Positions 44,045-51,640 of a DNA stretch of 64,000 nucleotides are shown here, in pieces (the stretch's first letter is position 1; each line of letters begins with the position of its first letter). Both the position numbers and the translations under genes were made by a program. This stretch comes from Clostridiaceae bacterium M8S5. GTDB taxonomy: Bacteria; Bacillota; Clostridia; Tissierellales; MCWD3. Below the pieces are notes generated by a model. The model had not been told where the DNA came from and did no database searches. It worked only from the letters and a program-made list of their open reading frames with translations. Location of the stretch: contig CP118523.1 in the NCBI GenBank assembly GCA_029227815.1, positions 2,542,001 to 2,606,000 of the forward strand, written 5' to 3'.

Positions 44045-44638
44045 TTATTTACGAGAGTAGAATTCAACAATAAGTTGCTCTTCTATTTCTATCGGCACTA
44101 TATCTCTTTCAGGTACTCTTATTAGCTTAGCACTGAATCCATCTATATCTTTTTCAATGTAATCTAAGTTGAATCCACCTTCTTGGAAGTTTTCAACAAA
44201 CATTGAATTCTTTCTAGATTTCTCTCTTAAGCTAATAACATCTCCTGGTTTCACATCATATGATGGAATATCAACCTTACGGCCGTTTACAAGAATATGT
44301 CCGTGAGTTACCATTTGACGAGCTTGACGTATAGAGTTACCTAATCCTGCTCTGTATACAAGATTATCTAATCTACACTCTAAGCTTTGGATTAAAACGT
44401 CACCAGTAATTCCGTCAGATTTAGCTGCTTTGTCAACATATTTTCTAAACTGCTTTTCAAGCACCTCGTAATATCCTCTTAGTCTTTGTTTTTCCAAAAG
44501 TTGTAAGCCATAGCTTGATAGCTTTCTATCAGCTCTGCTAGTTCCATTACCAGCGCGCTTCATTGCTTTTGGGTGACCACATACGTTTAAACCAAGTCTT
44601 CTACATTGCTTAAAACGTGGTCCTTTCATTCTTGCCAT
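44045..44638 (-). CDS. rpsD: 30S ribosomal protein S4
   Basis: 197 residues. The N-terminus [20 protein letters not shown] is of the form without a full four-Cys zinc site. [26 protein letters not shown] and the S4 RNA-binding domain [36 protein letters not shown] are unmistakable. S4 starts assembly of the 30S body. Here rpsD is alone rather than in the alpha operon, as found in several clostridia. The leader contains an AAATAC/GTATTT hairpin around GCCGCGG and may carry S4 autoregulation. Confidence 0.97.
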   Translation of the reverse strand: MARMKGPRFKQCRRLGLNVCGHPKAMKRAGNGTSRADRKLSSYGLQLLEKQRLRGYYEVLEKQFRKYVDKAAKSDGITGDVLIQSLECRLDNLVYRAGLGNSIRQARQMVTHGHILVNGRKVDIPSYDVKPGDVISLREKSRKNSMFVENFQEGGFNLDYIEKDIDGFSAKLIRVPERDIVPIEIEEQLIVEFYSRK

Positions 44639-44901
44639 ATTAACTACCTCCGTATAATAAATACTTGCCGCGGTATTTTTCTATGCCTAGATGTGATTAT
44701 ATCACATACAAAATGTTTTGTAAACGGTAAAACAAACAGTATTTTTATTATTTATTAGATACTGATTTATTCACTGTTTTATATATTATTTACAAATTGT
44801 GTTATAAATATATCTAAAATTGGAACATTATTCAGATTTGTTTTATCTTATTGATAACAATGAAAAGTAGTACGAAAATTTATAGTAAAGGAGGTTAGAA
44901 A

Positions 44902-45051
44902 ATGAAAAAATTGATCAATAAGAAAAAATCATCATTAGTTTACTGTTATGCTACTTGCCCATGCACATGCAAAGTTTCTTGGGATGCTTATGAAACTAAA
45001 GCTTATAACCATAATTCATTAGGCTATAAGCCACCAATGCCATATATTTAA
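44902..45051 (+). CDS. 49-aa Cys-rich peptide, RiPP-precursor-like (member 1)
   Basis: AAAGGAGG lies 8 bases before ATG. The peptide begins MKKLINKKKSSLVYCY, followed by ATCPCTCKVSW, a spacer, and a C-terminal NHNSLGYKPPMPYI. Four cysteines occur as C-x3-CPCxC. Members 2 and 3 at 45561 and 45738 share the leader, Cys block and C-terminal box. The charged start and Cys cluster suggest a leader plus modified core, or a small metal- or disulfide-containing peptide. No signal peptide is evident and no modification enzyme is near. Functional assignment is inference. Confidence 0.72.
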   Translation: MKKLINKKKSSLVYCYATCPCTCKVSWDAYETKAYNHNSLGYKPPMPYI

Positions 45052-45182
45052 TAATCCCTAAATCACTAATTTGAGATTTTTATTAATCTCGGGAACATTT
45101 TTATGTCATAAATCATCTTAATAGCAACTATGCGTCGATAGTTTAATTTATTAATTTGCTGAATTAAAAGGAGGTGGTATAT

Positions 45183-45302
45183 ATCACATTATCTAAATTT
45201 AAAAACTATGAACCATTGGGAAGATATGTTTGTCCCCCAATAATTAGAACATATCCAGATTGCAGTCCTTCTGGCAATTATGGATATCCACCAGAATTTT
45301 AA
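45183..45302 (+). CDS. 39-aa peptide with no ordinary start codon (LSKFxxY type)
   Basis: A perfect AGGAGGTG (45169-45176) is followed after 6 bases by ATC, then an open frame reading (I)TLSKFKNYEPLGRYVCPP, IIRTYPDCSPSGNYGYPPEF and a stop. No ATG, GTG or TTG is available at a usable distance; the only in-frame GTG overlaps the ribosome site. The peptide has two cysteines and is rich in Pro, Tyr and Gly. LSKFxxY is shared with the peptide at 2579. Either a rare ATC start is used or the start codon was lost by mutation. It lies among the Cys-rich family genes. Confidence 0.45.
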   Translation: MTLSKFKNYEPLGRYVCPPIIRTYPDCSPSGNYGYPPEF

Positions 45303-45560
45303 AGCAAAATATAATTTATTATAGTAGTAAAAACATGAAACTATACAAATCATTTATTAGATACAAGAGAAAAAAAGAACGCTTGATAGAAGTTATAGTA
45401 TATTCTCAATAAAGAGAGCGGCAAATTATTGTTGGAAAATAACTTTTAGCTCATTGTTATGTTAAGCATTTTTTAATTGCTTGACAACAGATAAACATAC
45501 AAATTGGAAGCTTAGGTATAAACTATCTATGCCATTTTAAATTGAGAGAGGAGAATATTA

Positions 45561-45707
45561 ATGAAAAAATTAATGAGTAAAAAAAGAAATTCTTTAGTTT
45601 ATTGTTATGCTACTTGCCCATGCAATTGCAATAATGGTTTGGAAGCATACGAAATGAAAGCACTTAATCATAATCGTTTAGGTTATAAACCACCTATGCC
45701 AGTTTAA
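45561..45707 (+). CDS. 48-aa Cys-rich peptide, RiPP-precursor-like (member 2)
   Basis: GAGAGGAG lies 8 bases before ATG. Sequence plan: MKKLMSKKRNSLVYCYATCP, CNCNNGLEAYE, then a C-terminal NHNRLGYKPPMPV. The first 23 residues and the last 14 match member 1 very closely, while residues 24-34 vary. Such a conserved-variable-conserved pattern fits a family of secreted or modified peptides. It is followed after 30 bases by member 3, so both are probably on one transcript. Confidence 0.75.
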   Translation: MKKLMSKKRNSLVYCYATCPCNCNNGLEAYEMKALNHNRLGYKPPMPV

Positions 45708-45737
45708 TAAGATTAAATTATTAGGAAGGGGTATAAG

Positions 45738-45884
45738 ATGAAAAAAATAAAAAAGGCAAAACCTACAAGCTCTACACTGTATTGCTTTAATGTTTGCCCT
45801 TGCACTTGTAATAACAATAATTACTATACCACAACAGCACTAAATCATAATCGTTTAGGTCACAAACCACCTATGCCACTTTAG
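45738..45884 (+). CDS. 48-aa Cys-rich peptide, RiPP-precursor-like (member 3)
   Basis: GGAAGGGG lies 8 bases before ATG. It starts MKKIKKAKPTSSTLYCFNVC, continues PCTCNNNNYY and ends NHNRLGHKPPMPL. Relative to members 1 and 2 the leader is more diverged, while C-x3-CPCxC and the KPPMP tail are kept. A strong terminator (45928-45952) ends the transcript. The conserved tail suggests recognition by a common partner. Confidence 0.75.
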   Translation: MKKIKKAKPTSSTLYCFNVCPCTCNNNNYYTTTALNHNRLGHKPPMPL

Positions 45885-45927
45885 GCTTAATCTTCCTTAT
45901 AACGAATAAATCTAAGGTTTGTTACTA

Positions 45928-45952
45928 GGGGATGTTTAAAAACAACATCCCC
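45928..45952. terminator. Bidirectional terminator after peptide cluster
   Basis: Perfect 9-bp stem GGGGATGTT/AACATCCCC with TTTT on the right; it separates the plus-strand peptides from the convergent DUF3006 gene. Confidence 0.88.
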
Positions 45953-45969
45953 TTTTAATATAAATCCAT

Positions 45970-46185
45970 CTACTTTTTAAAAATTTCTGTCATAATACCA
46001 GCTATCTCTTGCTTCCTTTTTTTAGTTTCAATACGGTCAATTTTCAAAACTCCACCTGACAAATATATGACATCACCTTCTTTTGTATTGAGTGGTAATT
46101 TGCTGACATCTATATTTATGTATTTAAAGTCATAGGTTTCTACTACAGCGAACTTTCCTTCAAACCTATCTATTATACCTTTCAT
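45970..46185 (-). CDS. DUF3006 domain protein
   Basis: 71 residues. The start MKGIIDRFEGKFAVVE and following beta-rich part with VIYLSGGVLKIDRIETKKRKQEI are typical of DUF3006, a small OB-like domain. It lies 13 bases after the ComEC-like hydrolase gene, a frequent pairing in Firmicutes. The role is unknown. Confidence 0.88.
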   Translation of the reverse strand: MKGIIDRFEGKFAVVETYDFKYINIDVSKLPLNTKEGDVIYLSGGVLKIDRIETKKRKQEIAGIMTEIFKK

Positions 46186-46198
46186 ATCTTCCTCCTAT

Positions 46199-47263
46199 CT
46201 AATAACACTTGCTACAAGGCTTATATCCTTCTTTTTCTGCATCTATGGATGAATCAAAGATTGTTTGGTTGTTCTTCTTTGGTAAATGATTAGCTTCTAT
46301 TTTATGATAAATTTTTGAGTTTATATTACCTATTATTTTTTTTACTTTATTTGATTCTTTTTCTACTTCTACTTCTTGATGTACGTTATTATTTACATAT
46401 ATATTATTTCCATCTGTTTTTATAATAATAGTTCCTGATGAGTCAGTTCTGTATATTTTAGTTCCTACATTTCTTAACCTCTGCAACACTTCATCATTAG
46501 GATGTCCGTAATCATTACCTTTACCACAAGATATTACCGCTATCTGCGGTTGTACTTTATTAAGAAAATTAGTGTTCGATGAAGTTCTTCCTCCGTGGTG
46601 CCCAACTTTTAGCACGTCTGCTTTTAAAGCATATTTCATATTTACCATCTCATCTTCTGAATCTTTTTCTGCATCTCCTGTAAATATAAAAGCTTTTTCT
46701 TTGTATTTTAATTTCGTTACTACTGAATATTCATTAGTTTCATCATACTCATCCGAATTTGGAGCTACTACAGAATATGTGATATTGTCATTACAGTATA
46801 TCATATCTCCGCCTTTTGCTGAAACAACCTCTATATTCTTACTCTTGATTTCCTTTAGCATAGTTTTAAAAATCTTTGTAGTAGCTACTTTATTTGGCAT
46901 ATAAATTTTATGTATATCAAATCTTCTTATTACCTCTGGTAATCCTCCAATATGATCTTCATGTGGATGTGTAGCTACTAGATAATCAATTGCTTTTATA
47001 TTTTGTTTTTTCAAATAGGCTACCACAAGCTCTGAATCATCTCGATTTCCCCCGTCAATTAACGATACTTTGGATCCCATCTTTATTAAAATACAATCGG
47101 CTTGTCCTACATCTATAAAATGCACCTCCACTCCTGCCTCTTTTAGATCTCTGTTGGTAATTAATGCTTTTGGATCACTGTTTTGTGTACCTTGGCATCC
47201 ACAAACAATCATCGTAATTATTACTAATAATATAGCTATTTTTTCAAATTTATATTTCTTCAT
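46199..47263 (-). CDS. ComEC/Rec2-like metallo-beta-lactamase-fold lipoprotein
   Basis: 354 residues. A lipoprotein signal (KIAILLVIITMIVCGCQG, Cys about 24) is followed by an MBL domain: HFIDVGQADCILI, ATHPHEDHIGGLPEVI (HxHxDH), FTGDAEKDSE and LKVGHHGGRTSSN. The C-terminus (about 305-354) is a short Ada-like metal-binding tail ending EKEGYKPCSKCY, common in such proteins. Unlike true ComEC there are no membrane channel helices. Probably an extracellular nuclease or phosphodiesterase. Confidence 0.9.
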   Translation of the reverse strand: MKKYKFEKIAILLVIITMIVCGCQGTQNSDPKALITNRDLKEAGVEVHFIDVGQADCILIKMGSKVSLIDGGNRDDSELVVAYLKKQNIKAIDYLVATHPHEDHIGGLPEVIRRFDIHKIYMPNKVATTKIFKTMLKEIKSKNIEVVSAKGGDMIYCNDNITYSVVAPNSDEYDETNEYSVVTKLKYKEKAFIFTGDAEKDSEDEMVNMKYALKADVLKVGHHGGRTSSNTNFLNKVQPQIAVISCGKGNDYGHPNDEVLQRLRNVGTKIYRTDSSGTIIIKTDGNNIYVNNNVHQEVEVEKESNKVKKIIGNINSKIYHKIEANHLPKKNNQTIFDSSIDAEKEGYKPCSKCY

Positions 47264-47375
47264 TTAATGTCCCTCCTATGATGTCATTTTTAGAACGTAA
47301 GTTCGTAATATATTATAGCACACTTTTTTTCAACAATATATAATTCTATATACCTAATATTATCTTTGTGATATG

Positions 47376-47392
47376 ATAATTGTAACAATTAT
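47376..47392. promoter_or_regulatory. Palindrome just upstream of NUDIX gene
   Basis: Perfect 7-3-7 palindrome ATAATTG-TAA-CAATTAT, ending 12 bases before the NUDIX start codon and overlapping the start of its ribosome-site region. Possible operator. Confidence 0.4.
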
Positions 47393-47404
47393 GGGGTGAA
47401 TTAT

Positions 47405-47863
47405 ATGTCAGATAATTATTATTGGAATATTCGAAAACTAATAGGTACTATGCCTATGAATGTAAGTACTGCTGGGATGTTAATATTAGATGATGAAGAT
47501 AGAGTATTACTTCAGCTAAGGACTGATTGTGATGTGTGGTGTCTTCCAGGAGGAATGTCAGGGCTTGGTGAAAACCTACTTGACTGCGCAATACGAGAAA
47601 CATTTGAGGAAACTAATATAATAGTTAAAAAAGCTGAATTATTTGGTATCTACTCAGGTGATACTCAGCATCATATATACCCAGATGGTAATGAGGTTTA
47701 TTTTACTGCTATAGCATATATTACAAGGGATTTTGAGGGTGAAATGAAGGCAGATGATTATGAATGTTCAAAGTTAGAGTTCTTTGCCCTTGATAAGCTA
47801 CCCACTAATATTGCTCCGTCAAATATACCTATTTTAAATGATCTGATTTCTAGATTCTCGTAA
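47405..47863 (+). CDS. NUDIX hydrolase
   Basis: A 152-residue NUDIX protein with the box GGMSGLGENLLDCAIRETFEETNI (Gx5Ex7REUxEE with small deviations: G-L-G-E, then RETFEET). It hydrolyses a nucleoside diphosphate linked to another group, but which one cannot be told. ATG 47405 is preferred over the in-frame GTG 47396, because GGGGTG is the ribosome site. Monocistronic. Confidence 0.88.
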   Translation: MSDNYYWNIRKLIGTMPMNVSTAGMLILDDEDRVLLQLRTDCDVWCLPGGMSGLGENLLDCAIRETFEETNIIVKKAELFGIYSGDTQHHIYPDGNEVYFTAIAYITRDFEGEMKADDYECSKLEFFALDKLPTNIAPSNIPILNDLISRFS

Positions 47864-48050
47864 CTTGTTTTAGATAATCTTCGTGGGTCCCTGAGGTTAC
47901 TCATTACATATTGGTAAAAGCATATCCTAATTTCTTACGGACTCCGTATAGAACTTGTTCCTTTTTTATTATCTAAAAGCGTTGTAGGAACAAGTCCTCT
48001 AAAGTCGCTTCTCCAGAAAAACGGATATGCTTCTTTGTTATTATATTGGT
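47864..48050. repeat. Tandem structured unit, copy 1
   Basis: Begins with TTGTTTTAGATAATCTTCG and GTGGGTC, as copy 2 does. Three exact pairings are visible: AAGCATATCC with GGATATGCTT (outer), ACTTGTTCCT with AGGAACAAGT (inner), and TTTTAGATAAT with ATTATCTAAAA; the last could compete with or cross the others. It does not encode a protein that I can recognise. Possibly a non-coding RNA or a hairpin-rich mobile element; the transcribed strand is unknown. Confidence 0.6.
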
Positions 48051-48060
48051 TATTCATATA

Positions 48061-48250
48061 TTGTTTTAGATTATCTCTGTGGGTCATTTGGTTGCTAATA
48101 GTTTTATTGGTTCAGCTTTTCGATTGTTTTTCTTGCCCTGCGTAAGCTGTGATTTTTTGATTATATAAATGTTAAATCACAACTTCCAATGTCGCGGTCA
48201 AAAAACAATCTCAGCTTAAGATAGTCTTTGATACCACGATTTTTAGAGTC
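48061..48250. repeat. Tandem structured unit, copy 2
   Basis: Begins with TTGTTTTAGATTATCTCTG and GTGGGTC, then GGTTGCTAAT and ATTGGT, parallel to copy 1. Exact pairings are GATTGTTTTT with AAAAACAATC and, inside, TGTGATTT with AAATCACA. The hairpin sequences differ from copy 1 but keep the same nested plan about 60 bases after the shared start, which suggests conservation of structure. Confidence 0.6.
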
Positions 48251-48337
48251 ATGCTTTGTAAGATAAAACCCCTAGTTCTTCTTAAAACACTTAATCACTT
48301 TATTACAATAACAAACTCTCGTCTAATTTTCTAAGAA

Positions 48338-48700
48338 CTATATCCACTGATACAGTTGTACCCCTTCTCTACTTAATCTCTCTAACCAAACCGTTTTTAA
48401 TATATCTAAATCGTCACTATAATCTCTATCTTCATCTTTTTTATCATACTTCAAATATTCTAGCACTTTAAATTCAAATGCTTCTTCTCCATATTCATTC
48501 CATTCTCTTTGAAGTTCTTTTATTCTTAGGCTATTCATTTTTAATCGGAATTTATAACTATTTAACGTACTTTTGACATCTGTATGAGCATTAATATACA
48601 CTTTTCCATTTACTAGATTCTCAATAGCATATATCCCCATAGGTGTTTTTGTATCTAAGAATTTTCGAACCATAATTTTTTTATCTTGTTTTGAATACAT
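48338..48700 (-). CDS. GIY-YIG nuclease family protein
   Basis: 120 residues with the GIY-YIG core: MGIYAIENLVNGKVYI near residue 17, a middle LKMNSLRIKELQREWNEYGEEAFEFKVLEYL, and a C-terminal Glu-containing helix TVWLERLSR. The second motif reads VYI rather than YIG, and the catalytic Arg/Glu set is only partly evident. It lies 3 bases after the zinc-finger gene, so they form an operon. Small proteins of this kind are often of phage or mobile origin. Confidence 0.8.
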   Translation of the reverse strand: MYSKQDKKIMVRKFLDTKTPMGIYAIENLVNGKVYINAHTDVKSTLNSYKFRLKMNSLRIKELQREWNEYGEEAFEFKVLEYLKYDKKDEDRDYSDDLDILKTVWLERLSREGVQLYQWI

Positions 48701-48703
48701 AAT

Positions 48704-49627
48704 TTAATTCTCCTTTTTACTACTTGATTTCTTATTTCTGCTTTTTCTAACATTCGCTCTATTTCTACATGAAGTATTGCAATATTTTTCTCTATCTGAT
48801 TTTGCTATGAATATTTCCTTACAATTACTACATCTGTTTAATATTATTTTTTCATCTGTTACAGCAAACGCATATATTGTTTCTATTGCTGTCTTTAAAG
48901 AATCAAATTGCCAAGCTATAAAAGTCTTGTCTAATTGATTAATAGTAAATCCGATTTTTTCTGCATGAAACTGTCCTGCCATGATAGTTACATTTTCTAT
49001 TAAGTAATTTAAAGAATTTCTAAACATCAACAGTTGATTGAAATGTTTAACTATTAGTTTAGCAAAATCAATTATCCAGTCAATCTTTTCACTATAAAAC
49101 ATTGAAAATATTAAATCCATCACAACTGGTCTTTTACCATAAAAACTAGGCGAATCTTCACTTTTTGCTAGATATACTTTATTTTTATATTCTCCAATTT
49201 TTATATCACCTTCATTTATAAAAGGTATGAACATATTAACATATTCTTCTGCGTTAATTATCTCTTTCTTTGTTATATGGTTATTTTCTATCATTAATAT
49301 GTTTTTTTCTCCGATTATATTTCTGTTATATGCACTTGCACTAATTAGCCCTAACAGCCCGTATTTTCTTACAAATATCATCAAAGGCTTTTTTAAAGTC
49401 TCAAAGTTTTTATTGCTATCACCTTCTAATTTTATAGCCATATCTCCAATCTTCATCAAGTCCATAAGTAACTCTTGTGCAACATCAAAAGGATTGTACA
49501 TACTAAATACTGCATCTCTGGAAGGTATTATATAAGTACTTCCGTCCTCAGCAGTTTTATACTCGTATTCACTATATCTAATCCAATCAGTTGAGAAACT
49601 TCCCTTTAAAGAAATCTTCTTTTCCAT
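48704..49627 (-). CDS. Protein with C-terminal Cys4 zinc finger, unknown function
   Basis: 307 residues. The N-terminal 230 residues are helical with no family I recognise. The C-terminus has RCSNCKEIFIAKSDREKYCN followed by TSCRNRANVRKSR, a CGNR-like four-cysteine zinc finger with a basic tail, suggesting nucleic-acid binding. It is the first gene of a pair with the GIY-YIG nuclease gene. A promoter with a perfect inverted repeat lies upstream (49650-49713), so it may be regulated by itself or another repressor. Confidence 0.7.
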   Translation of the reverse strand: MEKKISLKGSFSTDWIRYSEYEYKTAEDGSTYIIPSRDAVFSMYNPFDVAQELLMDLMKIGDMAIKLEGDSNKNFETLKKPLMIFVRKYGLLGLISASAYNRNIIGEKNILMIENNHITKKEIINAEEYVNMFIPFINEGDIKIGEYKNKVYLAKSEDSPSFYGKRPVVMDLIFSMFYSEKIDWIIDFAKLIVKHFNQLLMFRNSLNYLIENVTIMAGQFHAEKIGFTINQLDKTFIAWQFDSLKTAIETIYAFAVTDEKIILNRCSNCKEIFIAKSDREKYCNTSCRNRANVRKSRNKKSSSKKEN

Positions 49628-49649
49628 GATACCATTCCTTTCACTTTGT

Positions 49650-49678
49650 GTAATAGTTGTAATAGCTTTTACTATTAC
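49650..49678. promoter_or_regulatory. Inverted-repeat operator upstream of zinc-finger gene
   Basis: GTAATAG-CTTTTA-CTATTAC is a perfect 7-6-7 inverted repeat (49659-49678), and a further GTAATAG half-site lies at 49650-49656. It sits just downstream of the -10 box of the minus-strand promoter, a position fit for repression. Confidence 0.55.
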
Positions 49679-49684
49679 ATATTT

Positions 49685-49713
49685 ATTTTATATGCTATAC
49701 TCTCTTTTGTCAA
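49685..49713 (-). promoter_or_regulatory. Promoter of zinc-finger/GIY-YIG pair
   Basis: Minus-strand TTGACA (49713-49708), 17-bp spacer, TAAAAT (49690-49685). Confidence 0.7.
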
Positions 49714-49720
49714 ATAAAAA

Positions 49721-49796
49721 AACACCATCTTCTCACAATTACTAAATAAGTGTTACTAAAATCATTTACACTTATTTATTGCGTTTATATGGTGTT
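49721..49796 (-). terminator. Long two-tier terminator of the cobalamin operon
   Basis: Outer stem AACACCAT/ATGGTGTT and inner stem TAAATAAGTGT/ACACTTATTTA, followed on the minus strand by seven T. It lies about 55 bases past the ABC ATPase stop. Confidence 0.75.
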
Positions 49797-49851
49797 TGTA
49801 TGAATTTTTTTCGGCTACTTTTCTACATCTTTATAATATAGCCAGCATATA

Positions 49852-50631
49852 TTATGTACAACTACTAAGGGGAACAAAGTACAAACTATCATCTTCTTTA
49901 TCGTTTATTATCTTTACATTTAGCTTAAAAACCTCGTTAAGAGCTTTTTGGTTTATGATCTGACGTGGCACGCCACTTTTGTATACCTTTCCACTATTCA
50001 TGATTATCACTCTATCTGAGTACCTAGCAGCTTGGTTGAGATCATGGAGTATCATTACTACTGTTATGTTCATTTCTTTATTAATCCTTTTTATGAGTTC
50101 TAAAACTTCAAACTGATAGCATACATCTAAATAAGTAGTTGGCTCATCTAGCAATAATAGCTCTGGTTGCTGCGTGATTGCCATAGCTATCCACGCCCTC
50201 TGCCTCTCTCCACCTGACATAGTATGTATTTTTCTATGCTCCAAACGCTTTATATCTGTAATCTCTACAGCCCAGTCCACTATTTCTATGTCCTTTTTTC
50301 TAAGCTTATTAGTCCAACCTAAATGTGGATATCTCCCATACTCTACTAACTCCCTTACTGTAAGATCACTAGGAACGCTAGGACTTTGAGGAAGTATTGC
50401 TATTTTTTTTGCATATGATTTTTTTTTCATCTTTCTTATATCTATTGAATTATATGATATAGTTCCAGCTTGTATTTTTTTAGTCTTAGATATAGCTTTG
50501 AATATAGTAGATTTACCACACCCATTTGGTCCTATGATAGTTGTTATTGCATTCTTTTGTATACTAAATGAAATATTATCTATAACAAGCTGGTCTTCAT
50601 ATTTTATTATTAAGTCATTAACTTCTATCAC
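49852..50631 (-). CDS. ABC transporter ATP-binding protein (FecE/BtuD type)
   Basis: 259 residues: Walker A GPNGCGKST, signature TMSGGERQRAWIAMA, Walker B LLLLDEPTTYLDVCYQ, typical for iron-siderophore/B12 importers. Start is GTG with GGAGGAG upstream and overlaps the permease gene by 14 bases. It is the last gene of the cobalamin operon. Likely substrate: a corrinoid or cobalt complex, judged from context. Confidence 0.92.
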   Translation of the reverse strand: MIEVNDLIIKYEDQLVIDNISFSIQKNAITTIIGPNGCGKSTIFKAISKTKKIQAGTISYNSIDIRKMKKKSYAKKIAILPQSPSVPSDLTVRELVEYGRYPHLGWTNKLRKKDIEIVDWAVEITDIKRLEHRKIHTMSGGERQRAWIAMAITQQPELLLLDEPTTYLDVCYQFEVLELIKRINKEMNITVVMILHDLNQAARYSDRVIIMNSGKVYKSGVPRQIINQKALNEVFKLNVKIINDKEDDSLYFVPLSSCT

Positions 50632-51640
50632 TCTTTACTCCTCCTCTTAATAGATACAAGAAAAATGGAACCCCTAAGATAGCCATTATTATCCCAACAG
50701 GTAATTCTATAGGTTTTGCTACTATTCTAGCTAGCATATCACAAAACATCATTAGGCTAGCTCCAAACAATGCACTTGCTATAAAAAGATATCTATAATC
50801 AGAACCTATAATCAGTCTCATTGTATGTGGCACTATCAATCCAACAAATCCAAGTAATCCTACTACACTAACTGAACTTGCTGAAAGTAAAGATGCAATA
50901 GCTATCAATACAAATCTTGTCACCTCAACATTTAAACCAAGACTAGTAGCTATTTCATCACCTAACATTAGTATATTTATTTTCTTTGATACTATCAATG
51001 AAAGCAATAGCCCTATTACTGCATATGGCAGTAATAATCTAAAATCATCCCAACCCTTTACTGATAAACTTCCTATAGTAAATCCAAGTGTATCCTGTAC
51101 TCTATCTGGGTAGAATATCAGAATCAAATTTATCAGAGCACTTAGAAGTGACGATATAGCTATACCTGATAGCACCATCCTAAGAGGTTTTATACCATTC
51201 TTCCATGAAAGCAGGTATATTACTGCTGTGGTAGTTAACGCACCTACAAAAGCTACTGGCGTAACAAGATTTTCAAATTTCGGAAAGAGTACTATGCAAA
51301 CCGTTGCCATTAATCCTGCTCCTGCTGAAACTCCTATTATATTAGGTGAAGCAAGGGGGTTTTTCATAACCCCTTGTAATATGCCACCTGAGATTGATAA
51401 ACATACTCCTACTAGCGCTGCAACCAGAGTTCTAGGTACTCTTACATTCCACACTATGTTTCTATTTAACCCTTCCTTATCTATAAACACAGACTTGATA
51501 ACTGCCTTGATTGGGATTTTATATGCTCCAAAGCTAATACTGAGTAAAAAACTTATCAATAAAAATAATATTAGTATAGCAATAACTGTTATTTTATATA
51601 TTGTTTTACTTCTGATTTTACTTTGTGATACGTTTCTCAT
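50618..51640 (-). CDS. FecCD-family ABC permease
   Basis: 340 residues with about nine or ten membrane helices. Typical FecCD segments: VRVPRTLVAALVGVCLSISGGILQGVMKNPLASPNIIGVSAGAG and VGLLGFVGLIVPHTMRLIIGSDYR. It forms the channel of a type II importer with the ATPase that overlaps its end and the binding protein directly before it. Confidence 0.93.
   Translation of the reverse strand: MRNVSQSKIRSKTIYKITVIAILILFLLISFLLSISFGAYKIPIKAVIKSVFIDKEGLNRNIVWNVRVPRTLVAALVGVCLSISGGILQGVMKNPLASPNIIGVSAGAGLMATVCIVLFPKFENLVTPVAFVGALTTTAVIYLLSWKNGIKPLRMVLSGIAISSLLSALINLILIFYPDRVQDTLGFTIGSLSVKGWDDFRLLLPYAVIGLLLSLIVSKKINILMLGDEIATSLGLNVEVTRFVLIAIASLLSASSVSVVGLLGFVGLIVPHTMRLIIGSDYRYLFIASALFGASLMMFCDMLARIVAKPIELPVGIIMAILGVPFFLYLLRGGVKSDRS

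Noticed and set aside
45335..45412. 25-aa frame starting MKLYKSFIRYKRKK
   Set aside because: No ribosome binding site and no likeness to the neighbouring peptides.
47864..48090. CRISPR-like GTTTTAGA direct repeats
   Set aside because: Only two imperfect copies about 195 bp apart, no spacer array and no cas genes; the structure points to hairpin units instead.
48061..48250. Retron, group II intron or T-box leader
   Set aside because: No reverse transcriptase gene, no domain V-like hairpin and no T-box core sequence could be found.
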